Source: Treponema brennaborense DSM 12168
GTDB taxonomy: Bacteria; Spirochaetota; Spirochaetia; Treponematales; Treponemataceae
Length of the DNA stretch: 64,000 nt
Reading direction: 5' to 3'
Assembly (NCBI RefSeq): GCF_000212415.1
Contig: NC_015500.1
Span: forward strand, 248,001-312,000
Positions 44,801-54,180 of this stretch are shown here, piece after piece. A program made the position numbers and the translations under genes. Within the stretch, counting starts at the first letter, position 1; every line of letters begins with the position of its first letter. The notes beneath the pieces were generated by a model. It was given only the letters and a program-made list of their open reading frames with translations, did no database searches and was not told the origin of the DNA.

Positions 44801-45823
44801 TTATTCCGTTTTGAGTGAAAACTCAGGATTCATAATCGTCGTGACGCGCCGAATCTGCGGCGTTGCGTAAACCGCACGGTCTTCCGTAACGATAATGCCG
44901 TCGGCCCCCTGCGCGGCCAGCAGTGCAAGTCCGCTTTCCGGGCCGAGCAAAAAAACCGAAGTGGACAGCGCGTCGGCAAGCATGGAAGACTCGCTCACCA
45001 CCGTGGCGGAAAGAACTTCGTTCCGCATCGGATATCCGCTTTTGATATCGAGAATGTGATGATAGCGGACGCCGTCCTGAAAAAAGAACCGCTCGTAAAC
45101 GCCTGAAGTAACGACCGATTTGTTTTCCAGTTCGAGTTTGATAAGCGGCTGTCCTTCCGGAGCGAGCGGATTTTTTACACCGACTCGCCACGCCGTTCCG
45201 TCCGGCTTTCGGCCGTAGGCGTAGACGTTGCCGCCCAAATCGAACAGCGCCCGTTTGACGCCGTTTTCCGCCGCAATCGAGGCGAGTTCGTCCGCGGCGT
45301 ATCCTTTAACGATACCGCCCAAATCGAGCTGCATACCCCGTTCCGCAAGAAAGACCGTCCGCTCCGTTTTATCCAGCCGGACGAGCCGGTAGTCGACGAG
45401 TTTTTTTGCGGCCGCGATTTCTTCCGGCTGCGGAACGTGTGCCGAATCGCTGCCGATTCCCCACAGCGAAACCAGCGGGCCGATCGACGGATCGAACATG
45501 CCGCCGGTTGCTTCCGCAATGGCAAGCGCTTTTTCGAGCACGTACAGCACTTCGTCCGAAACCGGCACGGGTTCGAGTCCCGCCGCGCGGTTTATGTTCG
45601 AGACGACCGAATCCGGCAGATTCACGCTGAATACGGCTTCAATTTCATTCAGGCGGCTGAACATCCGCTCATACAGCGCGTCGGTTCCCCGTTCGTACAG
45701 GTTGACCGTGCAGACCGTTCCCATTCGGAATTCCGTTTTTGCCGGAAGCGGCGTTTTTCTGCACGAAATAAAACAAATTGAAATTGCGGCGGCACAGCAC
45801 ACCGCGCTTATAATTTTTTTCAT
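44801..45823 (-). CDS. apbE: FAD:protein FMN transferase ApbE, lipoprotein
   Basis: 340 residues. Lipobox FISC near residue 21. ApbE features: FRMGTVCTVNLY, FDPSIGPLVSLWGIG, the MQLDLGGIVKGYAAD flavin site, FDLGGNVYAYG, HHILDIKSGYP and the DALST segment with metal-binding Asp. It transfers FMN from FAD to threonine of target proteins (for example RnfG/RnfD, NqrB/C), usually in the periplasm. No target gene lies in the window. ATG 45823 has AGGAAGGA upstream. Divergent from the hydrogenase-like fusion gene. Confidence 0.92.
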   Translation of the reverse strand: MKKIISAVCCAAAISICFISCRKTPLPAKTEFRMGTVCTVNLYERGTDALYERMFSRLNEIEAVFSVNLPDSVVSNINRAAGLEPVPVSDEVLYVLEKALAIAEATGGMFDPSIGPLVSLWGIGSDSAHVPQPEEIAAAKKLVDYRLVRLDKTERTVFLAERGMQLDLGGIVKGYAADELASIAAENGVKRALFDLGGNVYAYGRKPDGTAWRVGVKNPLAPEGQPLIKLELENKSVVTSGVYERFFFQDGVRYHHILDIKSGYPMRNEVLSATVVSESSMLADALSTSVFLLGPESGLALLAAQGADGIIVTEDRAVYATPQIRRVTTIMNPEFSLKTE

Positions 45824-45918
45824 CAAAAAATCCTTCCTGAAACTGTTCCCGTTACTATATCATAAACAAGGCGATTTGTCGCCGATTACGGATTGCCGGC
45901 GGAATTAGCAATAAGAAT

Positions 45919-45947
45919 TTGACCTATTGCAGACGATAATATAAAAT
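45919..45947 (+). promoter_or_regulatory. Promoter of the hydrogenase-chemoreceptor gene
   Basis: TTGACC (45919-45924), 17 nt, TAAAAT (45942-45947); ribosome site GAGGGG at about 45960 before ATG 45971. Confidence 0.6.
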
Positions 45948-45970
45948 GGAGAAACAACCGAGGGGCTGCC

Positions 45971-48043
45971 ATGTCAACAAGTGTAAAACCCGTTATCCGG
46001 GTAGATAAAAGTAAATGCGTAAATTGTCATCGCTGTATCACCGTGTGTCCGGCAAAAATGTGCAACGACGGATCCGGAAATTACGTCGGCGTGAATACCG
46101 ATTTGTGTATCGGCTGCGGTGAATGCATAGAAGCGTGCAGTCACGGAGCCCGCGTCGGACTGGACGATGCGGATGATTTTTTCCGTGCGGTGAAAAACGG
46201 AGAACCGGTGGTTGCCGTCGTTTCGCCCGCCGTTGCGGCAAGTTTTAACGGGGAATATTTACGTCTGAACGGTTGGCTCAAATCCGTCGGGGTAAAAGCC
46301 GTCTTCGACGTTTCGTTCGGCGCCGAACTGGCCGTACAGTCTTATGCCGAATATATGCGCAGACAGGATCCAAAACTGGTTATCGCGCAGACGTGCCCCG
46401 TTCTGGTGTCTTTTATCGAAATATACCGGCCGGAGCTGATTCCGTATCTCGCGCCGGTCGACAGTCCCGTGCTGCATACGATGAAATGGATTCGGCAGTT
46501 CAAACCGGAATACGCGTCGGCAAAAATCGCCGCGATTACTCCCTGCTACGCCGCTCGCCTTGAATTCGACGAAACGGGAACGGGCGATTTTAACGTGACG
46601 ATCAAGTCGCTTGAATCGTATATCGAGTCACACGGAATCGATCTGAGTTCGTTTCCCGAAACCGAATTTGAAACTCCGCCGGCCGAGCGCGCCGTTACCT
46701 TTTCCACTCCCGGCGGACTTACGCGTACCGCGGAACGGGTCATGCCGGGTATTTCCGGTATAACGCGCCGAATCGAAGGTCAGCCGCAGATATTCACGTA
46801 TTTGGCGCATCTTTCAAAGGCAATAAAAAGCGGCGACGCGCCGGTATTCAAACTGGTGGACTGCCTTAACTGCGAAATGGGATGCAACGCGGGACCGGCA
46901 ACCTCGAACAGTACCTGCAACCGCGATAAGGTGGAAGGATATATTGAACGTCGTGCGGTAAAAGCCGCACTGAAAGCCGGAAAAAGGCGCAAGCCGATAA
47001 CTTCGGCAAAAATGAACAAATCGCTTGAAAAATACCGGAAGCCCGGTTTGTACGACCGGACGTACGTGGATAGGTCGGATAAATTTGCGGAATCGTTCCA
47101 TATTCCGACGGACGCCGAATTGAAAAACATGTACCGCGCTATGCGCAAAGAAACCAAAAACGATATGCTCAACTGCGGCTCCTGCGGATATAAAAGCTGC
47201 GAGCAGATGGCGGTTGCGCTGGCGAACAAACTCAATCGCCCTGAAAACTGCCGCCATTACATGACGTGCATGATCGGCGAATTGCATGAAAATCATCAGA
47301 TGGAAATTTCCGGTACGGTAAGCTTGGTCGTCGGTTCCGCGTCGGAAAAACTCGACCGGACGAGCGAATGCGTGCAGCACCTTGCGGAAATGGTTTCGTC
47401 GATGGCGTCCTGCGTAAGCCAGTCGTCCGCCGCGATCGAGCAAATGGTTGCCAATATTTCATCCATCAGTTCCGTCTTGGATAAAAACGCAAAGGCGGTG
47501 GAACGGCTTGCGGCGGCTTCGCAGCGCGGCCGGGAGAGCCTGGACGGCGTTGTCCGGATGATTTCGGAAATCAAAGCCGGATCGAACGGGCTTGCCGAAA
47601 CGAACGGCATTATCCGTAACATTTCAAGCCAGACGGGACTTCTTTCGATGAACGCGGCGATAGAGGCGGCGCACGCAGGCTCCGCCGGCCGCGGATTCGC
47701 CGTCGTTGCCGACGAAATCCGTAAACTCGCCGAAAATTCGGGTACGCAGGCAAAAAAGATTTCAAAGGTGCTGAAGAATATTAAAAACCTGATCGACACG
47801 ACCGCCGCCGCTTCCGGTGAAGCACAATCCGGCTTCGAGCAGGTGGTCGATCTGTCGTCCGGCGTCCGCGATCAGGAACTGATTATCCGCAACGCCGTTT
47901 CCGAACAGGCCGGCGGCGGTTCCGAATTGCTCGCCGCGCTGCATCAGATGAACGATTTGATGCAGGGGGTAAAAGAAAACACCGAACAGTTGCAGGCGAT
48001 CAGTGAAACGGTCATACGGGAAATCAAATCGCTTGCAGGCTGA
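45971..48043 (+). CDS. [FeFe]-hydrogenase-like domain fused to a chemoreceptor signalling domain
   Basis: 690 residues, no signal peptide or membrane helix. Domains: two [4Fe-4S] ferredoxin clusters (Cys16-26: [12 protein letters not shown]; Cys46-56: [11 protein letters not shown]); [FeFe]-hydrogenase catalytic-domain fold (about 70-330) with probable H-cluster ligands Cys142 (QTCPV), Cys192 ([10 protein letters not shown]), Cys301 and Cys305 (NCEMGC); a [4Fe-4S] four-Cys domain (Cys402, 405, 410, 427); and an MCP methylation/signalling coiled coil (about 440-690) with tip [30 protein letters not shown] split over 558-588. Thr141 stands in for the proton-transfer Cys of catalytic enzymes, as in sensory hydrogenases. 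Likely a cytoplasmic H2 or redox sensor for chemotaxis. Start ATG 45971 with GAGGGG. Confidence 0.93.
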   Translation: MSTSVKPVIRVDKSKCVNCHRCITVCPAKMCNDGSGNYVGVNTDLCIGCGECIEACSHGARVGLDDADDFFRAVKNGEPVVAVVSPAVAASFNGEYLRLNGWLKSVGVKAVFDVSFGAELAVQSYAEYMRRQDPKLVIAQTCPVLVSFIEIYRPELIPYLAPVDSPVLHTMKWIRQFKPEYASAKIAAITPCYAARLEFDETGTGDFNVTIKSLESYIESHGIDLSSFPETEFETPPAERAVTFSTPGGLTRTAERVMPGISGITRRIEGQPQIFTYLAHLSKAIKSGDAPVFKLVDCLNCEMGCNAGPATSNSTCNRDKVEGYIERRAVKAALKAGKRRKPITSAKMNKSLEKYRKPGLYDRTYVDRSDKFAESFHIPTDAELKNMYRAMRKETKNDMLNCGSCGYKSCEQMAVALANKLNRPENCRHYMTCMIGELHENHQMEISGTVSLVVGSASEKLDRTSECVQHLAEMVSSMASCVSQSSAAIEQMVANISSISSVLDKNAKAVERLAAASQRGRESLDGVVRMISEIKAGSNGLAETNGIIRNISSQTGLLSMNAAIEAAHAGSAGRGFAVVADEIRKLAENSGTQAKKISKVLKNIKNLIDTTAAASGEAQSGFEQVVDLSSGVRDQELIIRNAVSEQAGGGSELLAALHQMNDLMQGVKENTEQLQAISETVIREIKSLAG

Positions 48044-48066
48044 CGGAGCGCGCCGGCTGATAAACG

Positions 48067-48112
48067 AAAAACGCCGCTCGACCGGATTTCATTCCGTGCC
48101 AGCGGCGTTTTT
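48067..48112. terminator. Bidirectional intrinsic terminator
   Basis: AAAACGCCGCT (48068-48078) pairs with AGCGGCGTTTT (48101-48111), with A-runs on one side and T-runs on the other. It sits between the convergent hydrogenase-chemoreceptor gene and aspS. Confidence 0.85.
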
Positions 48113-48129
48113 ATACCCGAACGGGGCGT

Positions 48130-49947
48130 TTATTCTTTGATGATCAAATGCAGTTCGTCGAGCTGCTTCTGATCGACTTCCGACGGACAGTCGTCCATGG
48201 GACTTTGCGCGAACGTATTTTTGGGGAACGCGATAACTTCTTTTATGGAAGTTTCCTTGCACATCAGCATGACCAAACGGTCGAGCCCCGGAGCGATACC
48301 TCCGTGCGGCGGCGCGCCGTATTTGAACGCTTCGGTAAGGAACCCGAACTTTTTCTGTCCTTCGGCTTCGTCGAATCCGACGATTTTGAAAATGCGTTTT
48401 TGCAGATCCGGATCGTGAATACGGATGGAACCGGAAGCCAGTTCGTACCCGTTCAACACCAAGTCGTACAGGTCGCCTTTTACGCTGCCCGGATCGGACT
48501 CAAGCGTGGCGTGATATTTTTCCTGCGGCATCGTGAACATGTGGTGAGCGGTGTCCCATTTGCATTCGTCTTCGTTCCATTCAAACATCGGAAAATCGAC
48601 GATCCAGGCGAACGCGAACGCGTCGGGGTCGCACAGGCCGAGGTCTTTGCCGAGCCGCGTGCGTACGGCGCCGAGCGCGGTACAGGCGGTTTTCTTTTTG
48701 GTGTCGGCGACGAACAGCAGCAAATCGCCGGTTTTCGCGCCGAGGCGCGCGCATACGTCGCCCGCTTTTCCGTCGAAAAATTTGGCGATGCCGCCTTCAA
48801 GCAGCGGTGCGTCCGGCGTTCCGGCAACTTTCATCCAGCCCAAACCGCGCGCTTTGTATATTTTGGCGGCCGATTCAAGTTCTTCAATTTTTTTGCGGCT
48901 GTACGCTTCGGCGGCTCCGCTTACGACGAGCGCTTTTACCGCGCCGGTTACGCAGCCTTTTTCGTCCGGGGCGAGCGCGTCTTTGAACGCCTGAAACGTC
49001 CCCAGTTCCGCAAGAAACGCTCCGTCCTGCATTTTCATGCCGAACCGGAGTTCCGGTTTATCGCTTCCGTACCAGTCGATCGCGTCGTCGTACGCGATGC
49101 GCTGAAACGGCAGCGCCAAGTCGATGCCCATCGTTTCCTTGAAAACGGCCTGCATCATGCCTTCGGTCATGGCGAGTACGTCGTCACGCGAAACGAAACT
49201 CATTTCCATATCTATCTGCGTAAACTCGGGCTGACGGTCGCCGCGCGCGTCTTCGTCGCGGTAACAGCGGGCGATCTGAAAATAGCGGTCGAACCCCGAT
49301 ACCATCAAAAGCTGTTTGTACAGCTGGGGCGACTGAGGCAGCGCGTAGAATTTTCCCGGGTACAGACGCGACGGTACGAGGTAGTCGCGCGCGCCTTCAG
49401 GGGTCGATTTGATAAAAGTCGGCGTTTCCAATTCGTAAAAGTTGTGCGCGTCGAGATAGTTGCGCACGGCGATGGTTACTTTATGCCGCAGTGCCAGATG
49501 ATGCTGCATACTCGCCGTACGCAGATCGAGATAACGGAATTTCAAACGCAAATCTTCGTTCGGAACGACTCGCGTACCGTCTTTGTTCAATTCGTCGATC
49601 ATGAACGGCAGTACGTCGCTTTTTGAAAGGATCGAAATCCGCTTTGCAACGACTTCAACTTCTCCGGTGGGCATATCGGCGTTGATCATCGAATCGGGAC
49701 GTCCGCGCACGATGCCTTCGACGGCGACGCAGTATTCCATTTTAAGGTCGGCTGCGGTTGCGGCGAGTTCCGCGGGAGAATCGGAATCCACGACGACCTG
49801 TGTCAAACCGTAGCGATCGCGTAAATTGATAAAAGAGATTCCGCCGTGGTCCCGTTTTCGGTGGATCCAGCCGTTCAGCGTAACGGCTTTTCCGATATCT
49901 GCCTTGCGTAAATCGCCGCAAGTGGCGGTACGTTTCATTGCTTCCAT
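48130..49947 (-). CDS. aspS: Aspartyl-tRNA synthetase
   Basis: 605 residues, the bacterial type: N-terminal OB-fold anticodon domain (GWIHRKRDHGGISFINLRD), class II core with motif 2 (FQIARCYRDEDARGDRQPEF), GAD-type insertion (about 290-420), and motif 3 GIAPGLDRLVML. It charges tRNA-Asp. Two starts are possible: ATG 49947 and ATG 49938 (MKRTATCGD); the -10 box lies 10 nt before the first, and neither has a good ribosome site, so the leader must be very short. Confidence 0.96.
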   Translation of the reverse strand: MEAMKRTATCGDLRKADIGKAVTLNGWIHRKRDHGGISFINLRDRYGLTQVVVDSDSPAELAATAADLKMEYCVAVEGIVRGRPDSMINADMPTGEVEVVAKRISILSKSDVLPFMIDELNKDGTRVVPNEDLRLKFRYLDLRTASMQHHLALRHKVTIAVRNYLDAHNFYELETPTFIKSTPEGARDYLVPSRLYPGKFYALPQSPQLYKQLLMVSGFDRYFQIARCYRDEDARGDRQPEFTQIDMEMSFVSRDDVLAMTEGMMQAVFKETMGIDLALPFQRIAYDDAIDWYGSDKPELRFGMKMQDGAFLAELGTFQAFKDALAPDEKGCVTGAVKALVVSGAAEAYSRKKIEELESAAKIYKARGLGWMKVAGTPDAPLLEGGIAKFFDGKAGDVCARLGAKTGDLLLFVADTKKKTACTALGAVRTRLGKDLGLCDPDAFAFAWIVDFPMFEWNEDECKWDTAHHMFTMPQEKYHATLESDPGSVKGDLYDLVLNGYELASGSIRIHDPDLQKRIFKIVGFDEAEGQKKFGFLTEAFKYGAPPHGGIAPGLDRLVMLMCKETSIKEVIAFPKNTFAQSPMDDCPSEVDQKQLDELHLIIKE

Positions 49948-49957
49948 AATGGAACAT

Positions 49958-49986
49958 ATTATAGTGAGAAACGAATTGGGTGTACA
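49958..49986 (-). promoter_or_regulatory. Putative promoter of aspS
   Basis: Leftward TGTACA (49981-49986), 17 nt, TATAAT (49958-49963), 10 nt before ATG 49947. Confidence 0.5.
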
Positions 49987-49993
49987 GTGGCTT

Positions 49994-50371
49994 TTATTTG
50001 CAGCCGTGTTCGCCGCAGGTATGTGCGCTGCCTTCGTGGTGGTGATCGCATTTGCCGGCGGGGTTGTCTTTCAGATCGCCGTTTAAAAAGAACCGAAGCG
50101 CCGCTTCCGCCGCACCCGATTGTCCGGCAACGACGCGGATATTTCCGTTTTCAAGCGCGTCCCGCGCGCCTTGGCCCATTCCGCCGCAGATAACGGTATC
50201 GACTCCCAAATCTTTCAGAAACTGGAATAACGCGGAATGTCCGCTGCCGTTTGTTGAAACGACGTTGCTGGATGTTATCGATTTCCCGTCCGTTTCGGCT
50301 ATTAAGAAAGACGGACATTTTCCGAAATGCTGGAAAATATCCCCGTTTTCATACGTAATGGCGATTTTCAT
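49994..50371 (-). CDS. NifX/NifB-like dinitrogenase cofactor-type protein
   Basis: 125 residues, one NifX-like domain (MKIAITYENGDIFQHFGKCPSFLIAE, IRVVAGQSGAAEAALRFFLNG) as in MTH1175-type proteins. Residues after 105 are His/Cys-rich (CDHHHEG, HTCGEHGC) and probably bind metal. Members are small proteins associated with Fe-S or iron-molybdenum cofactor handling, but many lie in genomes without nitrogenase; no nif gene is in the window. It lies 87 nt after mntP, same direction. Confidence 0.8.
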   Translation of the reverse strand: MKIAITYENGDIFQHFGKCPSFLIAETDGKSITSSNVVSTNGSGHSALFQFLKDLGVDTVICGGMGQGARDALENGNIRVVAGQSGAAEAALRFFLNGDLKDNPAGKCDHHHEGSAHTCGEHGCK

Positions 50372-50458
50372 GTGTAGCTCCTTGCATTAATGTAATCAAA
50401 AAAAGGGCGGGCGGCAAATAAGCGTATACGCCAACTAAGCACGCGGCAATCGGGCGTG

Positions 50459-51037
50459 TCAGGCTCCGGTCATATGTGAAATGAAGATTTTCAGCCCGAT
50501 TCCGATCAGGATTACGCCGCCGAGAATTTCGGCCTTGTCGTTCAAAAACGTTCCCGATTTTTTGCCGATGCAAACTGCCGGAAAACACAGAACGGTTGTC
50601 GTGATGCCGATGATCGCCGCCGAAGTGACGATATCGGCCCGCACGGCGGCAAGGCTGATGCCGACGGCGAGCGCGTCTATACTCGTTGCGATTCCCTGCA
50701 CAAGCAGCAATTTGAACGTCAGTTCGCTTTGAGCCGGGCAGCATTCGTCTTTCGGTTTTTGCCAAACCTTGATTCCCTCGAAAAGCATTTTGCCGCCGAG
50801 AAATCCGAGGAGAATAAACGCAACCCAATGGTCGAGCGTCCGTATCTGTTCGTAAAAAAGCGAACCGCCCAAATAGCCGATTACCGGCATCAGTGCCTGA
50901 AAAATACCGAACGTCAACGCGACTGCGGCGGCTTTTTTTGCCGTCATGTTGCGCAGACACATACCGTCCGAAACGCTGACGGCGAACGCATCCATCGACA
51001 GCCCGATTGCGAGAAGCAAGAGTTCCAAAAATCCCAT
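50459..51037 (-). CDS. mntP: Manganese efflux pump MntP
   Basis: 192 residues, six membrane helices in two repeats: LSMDAFAVSVSDG in the first, TSIDALAVGISLA in the second; both Asp are those conserved in MntP. It exports Mn2+ to avoid toxicity. The ATG at 51037 is 6 nt after TACAAT; upstream in-frame codons lack support. No yybP-ykoY riboswitch, common upstream of mntP, can fit in the leader. Confidence 0.88.
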   Translation of the reverse strand: MGFLELLLLAIGLSMDAFAVSVSDGMCLRNMTAKKAAAVALTFGIFQALMPVIGYLGGSLFYEQIRTLDHWVAFILLGFLGGKMLFEGIKVWQKPKDECCPAQSELTFKLLLVQGIATSIDALAVGISLAAVRADIVTSAAIIGITTTVLCFPAVCIGKKSGTFLNDKAEILGGVILIGIGLKIFISHMTGA

Positions 51038-51043
51038 TCGGAT

Positions 51044-51073
51044 ATTGTACCGTAACTGCCGCCGTTTATGCAA
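51044..51073 (-). promoter_or_regulatory. Putative promoter of mntP
   Basis: Leftward TTGCAT (51068-51073), 18 nt, TACAAT (51044-51049), 6 nt before ATG 51037. The -35 is weak. Confidence 0.4.
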
Positions 51074-51179
51074 CAATTTCAGTTTTTTCCGTAAAAAATT
51101 ACGGCCGCCGCCGGAGTAAATCGGAAAACCGGAACGACCGGCTTGTTAAAAGTTCCCGGTTGTTATACAGTAACAGAAA

Positions 51180-52196
51180 ATGCATACGATTCATGAAGTT
51201 GCCAAACTTGCAGGTGTCTCGACCGCGACCGTTTCTCACGTCTGCAACAATACCCGGTACGTGAGCGACGATCTGCGCCGAAAAGTGCTGGACGCCATGG
51301 CTGCGCTGCAATACAAGCCGAACGTAATCGCGCGCGGCCTGCGCGGCGGTTCATTAAAATCTATCGGACTGGTCGTTCCCGATTGTACCAATACGTTTTT
51401 TGCCGAAATCGCGCGGGCCGTAGACCGGGTGTGCTTTTCTCAAGGTTATAATATCATTCTCTGCAATACCGACAATAACGTGCAGCAGCAGTCGTTTTAC
51501 ATCGATATGCTTATATCAAAACAGGTCGACGGAATCATATTCATTTCCGCTGACGAAACGGATGCGGATATCCGTAAGTGTTTGGATTTTTCCATTCCGG
51601 TCGTCGTCGCCGACCGGGACGTTACGGATGATTCGGTGGACAATATTATCGTCGACAACGAATTGGGCGCATATCAGGCGGCGTCCCATCTGGTTTCGTG
51701 CGGGTTTTCCCGAATCGCCTGTATTACCGGACCGGAAAATATTCCGTCGAGCCGGCGCCGTCTGCACGGTTTTGAAAAAGCGCTGCGGGAAGCTTCCGTG
51801 CCGCTGCCGGAATCGTATGTTTTTACCGGCAATTTCCATTACAGCGGCGGCAGGGACGCTTTCGGGTATTTTTCATCGCTGCCGTGCAAGCCGGACGCCG
51901 TTTTTGCCTGCAATGACATGATGGCGCTCGGTTTTATCCATACCGCGTTGAGTTCGGGGCTCCGGATTCCTTCGGACGTATCTATTATCGGTTTTGACAA
52001 TACGGAACTTTCAACGGTTATGTCTCCGAAACTTTCAACCGTGGCGCAGCCGATCGAAGAAATTGCCGAAATCGCGCTGCGTCTGCTGCTCGGCAAAATT
52101 GAAAAAACGGAAAAACGAATACGGAAAGTCGTTTTGGAGCCCCGGCTGATTCTGCGTGAAACGTGCGGAAAATCGGTACATTCAGCATCTGAATAA
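51180..52196 (+). CDS. rbsR: LacI-family repressor of the ribose operon
   Basis: 338 residues: LacI helix-turn-helix at the N-terminus (TIHEVAKLAGVSTATVSHVCNNTRYVSDDLRRKV) with hinge helix (NVIARGLRG), and a periplasmic-binding-protein-like effector domain (60-338). Similar to RbsR. It lies directly upstream of rbsDACBK, whose promoter carries a palindrome with LacI-type core TTAAACGTTTAC, so it is the probable ribose-responsive repressor. The gene has a TATACA -10 (51164-51169) 10 nt before the ATG and no ribosome site. Confidence 0.88.
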   Translation: MHTIHEVAKLAGVSTATVSHVCNNTRYVSDDLRRKVLDAMAALQYKPNVIARGLRGGSLKSIGLVVPDCTNTFFAEIARAVDRVCFSQGYNIILCNTDNNVQQQSFYIDMLISKQVDGIIFISADETDADIRKCLDFSIPVVVADRDVTDDSVDNIIVDNELGAYQAASHLVSCGFSRIACITGPENIPSSRRRLHGFEKALREASVPLPESYVFTGNFHYSGGRDAFGYFSSLPCKPDAVFACNDMMALGFIHTALSSGLRIPSDVSIIGFDNTELSTVMSPKLSTVAQPIEEIAEIALRLLLGKIEKTEKRIRKVVLEPRLILRETCGKSVHSASE

Positions 52197-52203
52197 AAAA
52201 AAT

Positions 52204-52232
52204 TTGACAAATACGATATCGGGTGTTATGAT
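52204..52232 (+). promoter_or_regulatory. Promoter of the rbs operon
   Basis: TTGACA (52204-52209), 17 nt, TATGAT (52227-52232). The -10 forms the left edge of the 52-bp palindrome. Confidence 0.85.
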
Positions 52233-52278
52233 TCCTTTAGTTAAACGTTTACGTAAACGTTTAACTAAAGGAATCATA
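52227..52278. promoter_or_regulatory. 52-bp perfect palindrome: probable rbs operator
   Basis: The two 26-base halves meet between 52252 and 52253 and are exact complements. The centre is AAACGTTTAC/GTAAACGTTT, a LacI-family-type operator, flanked by CTTTAGTT/AACTAAAG. It covers the -10 box, the transcription start, the AAAGGA ribosome site and the A of the rbsD ATG. As DNA it would block polymerase; as RNA it could also hide the ribosome site. Confidence 0.92.
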
Positions 52279-52673
52279 TGAAACGCTTAGGAATTTTAAA
52301 CAGCGACATTTCGCGAGTCCTTTCATACATGCGGCATACCGACACGCTGTGTATCGGCGACTGCGGCCTTCCGTGTCCGCAGTCGACTGAATTGATCGAT
52401 ATTGCGCTCGATAAAGGCGAGCCGCCGTTTATCAACGTGCTGAAGACGGTCGCTGCGGATATGCGGGTCGAATCGCTCGTGCTTGCCGAAGAAATCCGAA
52501 CTGAAAACGGTGCCGTCCTTGCCCGGATACGGGAGCTGTTTCCCGATACGCCGGTGGAATTCGTTCCGCATGCGGAATTCAAAAAGCAAACGGCGTTCTG
52601 CAAAGCCCTCATCCGGACGGGAGAAGTAACTCCGTATGCGAACGTGATTCTGCGTTCCGCGTGTATTTTCTGA
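52278..52673 (+). CDS. rbsD: D-ribose pyranase
   Basis: 131 residues, full RbsD: MKRLGILNSDISRVLSYMRHTDTL start, IGDCGLPCPQ with catalytic-site residues, and the C-terminal RTGEVTPYANVIL. It interconverts beta-pyranose and furanose forms of ribose so that RbsK can act. First gene of the operon; the ribosome site AAAGGA lies in the right half of the palindrome. Confidence 0.95.
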   Translation: MKRLGILNSDISRVLSYMRHTDTLCIGDCGLPCPQSTELIDIALDKGEPPFINVLKTVAADMRVESLVLAEEIRTENGAVLARIRELFPDTPVEFVPHAEFKKQTAFCKALIRTGEVTPYANVILRSACIF

Positions 52674-52686
52674 AAAGGCGGTCCGT

Positions 52687-54180
52687 ATGCGTATTCACAT
52701 GAACGGAATTTCCAAGTGTTTCGGTGAGGCTGCGATTCTTTCCGACGTGCATTTTTCACTCGAACCGGGCGAAATTCACGCTTTAATGGGAGAAAACGGC
52801 GCCGGAAAATCGACTCTGATGAAAATTCTGACGGGAGTTTATCAGAAAGATTCCGGAGATATTTTTATCGATGATAAAAAGGTTTGTTTTTCCGGACCGA
52901 AGCAGGCGGAACAAGCCGGCATTTGCTTTGTGCATCAGGAATTGAATAGTCTGCTCGATATGACCGTTCAGGAAAATATCTTTTTGGGCAGAGAATTGAC
53001 TTCCGTACCGGGCGTGCTGTGCGTAAAGCGGATGAAACGTGAAACGGAACGGATACTGCAAACGTTCGGGGTGGCTATCGCTGCGGACGAATTGTTGGGA
53101 AATCTTTCCGTGGGGCAGCGGCAGATGGTTGAAATTGCGAAAGCGTTTCTCGTTCAAGCCGAGGCGGTGATACTCGACGAACCGACGGCCGCGCTGACCG
53201 ATACGGAAGTTGACCGGCTGTTTTCCGTCGTTCGGCTTTTGAAGGAAAAAGGGACGTCTTTCGTTTACATATCCCACCGTATGGAAGAAATTTTCCGGTT
53301 ATGCGATCGGGTAACCGTTATGCGCGACGGCCGCATCGTCGGAACGGAATCCGTACGCCGAACCGACGCCGACGAATTGATACGCTTGATGATCGGGCGC
53401 AGTTTGGGAAATCTGTACCCGAAAGAACCCGTTGCTCCGGGACCGATTTTGCTGCAGGCGGAGGGATTGTCCAAACAGGGTGTGTTTCGGGACGTCAGCT
53501 TTCGGCTCCATGCGGGGGAAATTTTGGGAATCGCGGGACTTATGGGCAGCGGCCGGACGGAGATTGCAAAAACGCTGTTCGGTTCCTATCGCGCCGATTC
53601 GGGATCGCTGTACGTCAAGGGAAAAAAGCTCTCGCTTCATTCCCATACTCCCCGTAACGCGCGGAAACTCGGCATTGCTTTCATTACGGAAGACCGCAAA
53701 GAAGAGGGGCTGATGATCCGTGAAAGTATAGCGAAAAACCTGTCGCTTACCAATTTTTCCGTGATAACTGATCACCGGTTTTTGATCAGCAAAAAGAAGG
53801 AACGAACGCTGACCGCTGCCGCCGTATCCCGGTTCCGTATTAAATGCCGGGGCGGAAACCATATTTGCGGAAATTTAAGCGGCGGCAATCAGCAAAAAGT
53901 CGTTTTTGCAAAATGGCTTTTTACGGAACCGGACATACTGATTCTCGACGAGCCGACGCGCGGCGTCGACGTGGGTGCAAAACAGGAAATCTATTCTATT
54001 ATAACGGAACTTGTCAAACGCGGTGCCGCCGTATTGTTCATTTCGTCAGAATTGCCGGAGGTCATCGGTATGAGCGACCGGATTGCCGTCGTGCACGAAG
54101 GTACGATTGCGGGAATTCTTGAACGCGCCGACGTATCTCAGGAAAAAATAATGGCTCTTGCAACAGGAGGACGTGCATGA
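52687..54180 (+). CDS. rbsA: Ribose ABC transporter ATP-binding protein
   Basis: 497 residues, two fused ABC domains. First: GENGAGKST, LSVGQRQMVEIAKA, VILDEPTAALT. Second: degenerate Walker A GLMGSGRTE, LSGGNQQKVVFAKWL, ILDEPTRGVDVGAKQE. This tandem pattern is typical of sugar importers (RbsA/MglA). It powers uptake through RbsC with binding protein RbsB. It overlaps rbsC by 4 nt (ATGA), so they are coupled. Starts 13 nt after rbsD. Confidence 0.94.
   Translation: MRIHMNGISKCFGEAAILSDVHFSLEPGEIHALMGENGAGKSTLMKILTGVYQKDSGDIFIDDKKVCFSGPKQAEQAGICFVHQELNSLLDMTVQENIFLGRELTSVPGVLCVKRMKRETERILQTFGVAIAADELLGNLSVGQRQMVEIAKAFLVQAEAVILDEPTAALTDTEVDRLFSVVRLLKEKGTSFVYISHRMEEIFRLCDRVTVMRDGRIVGTESVRRTDADELIRLMIGRSLGNLYPKEPVAPGPILLQAEGLSKQGVFRDVSFRLHAGEILGIAGLMGSGRTEIAKTLFGSYRADSGSLYVKGKKLSLHSHTPRNARKLGIAFITEDRKEEGLMIRESIAKNLSLTNFSVITDHRFLISKKKERTLTAAAVSRFRIKCRGGNHICGNLSGGNQQKVVFAKWLFTEPDILILDEPTRGVDVGAKQEIYSIITELVKRGAAVLFISSELPEVIGMSDRIAVVHEGTIAGILERADVSQEKIMALATGGRA

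Noticed and set aside
48148-49626. 492-codon open frame antisense to aspS
   Set aside because: Shadow of the highly conserved aspS; Arg/Phe-rich and without a start site.
51038-51180. Mn-sensing yybP-ykoY riboswitch before mntP
   Set aside because: The promoter places the transcript start next to the ATG, leaving no leader to hold a riboswitch, and none of its conserved blocks is seen.
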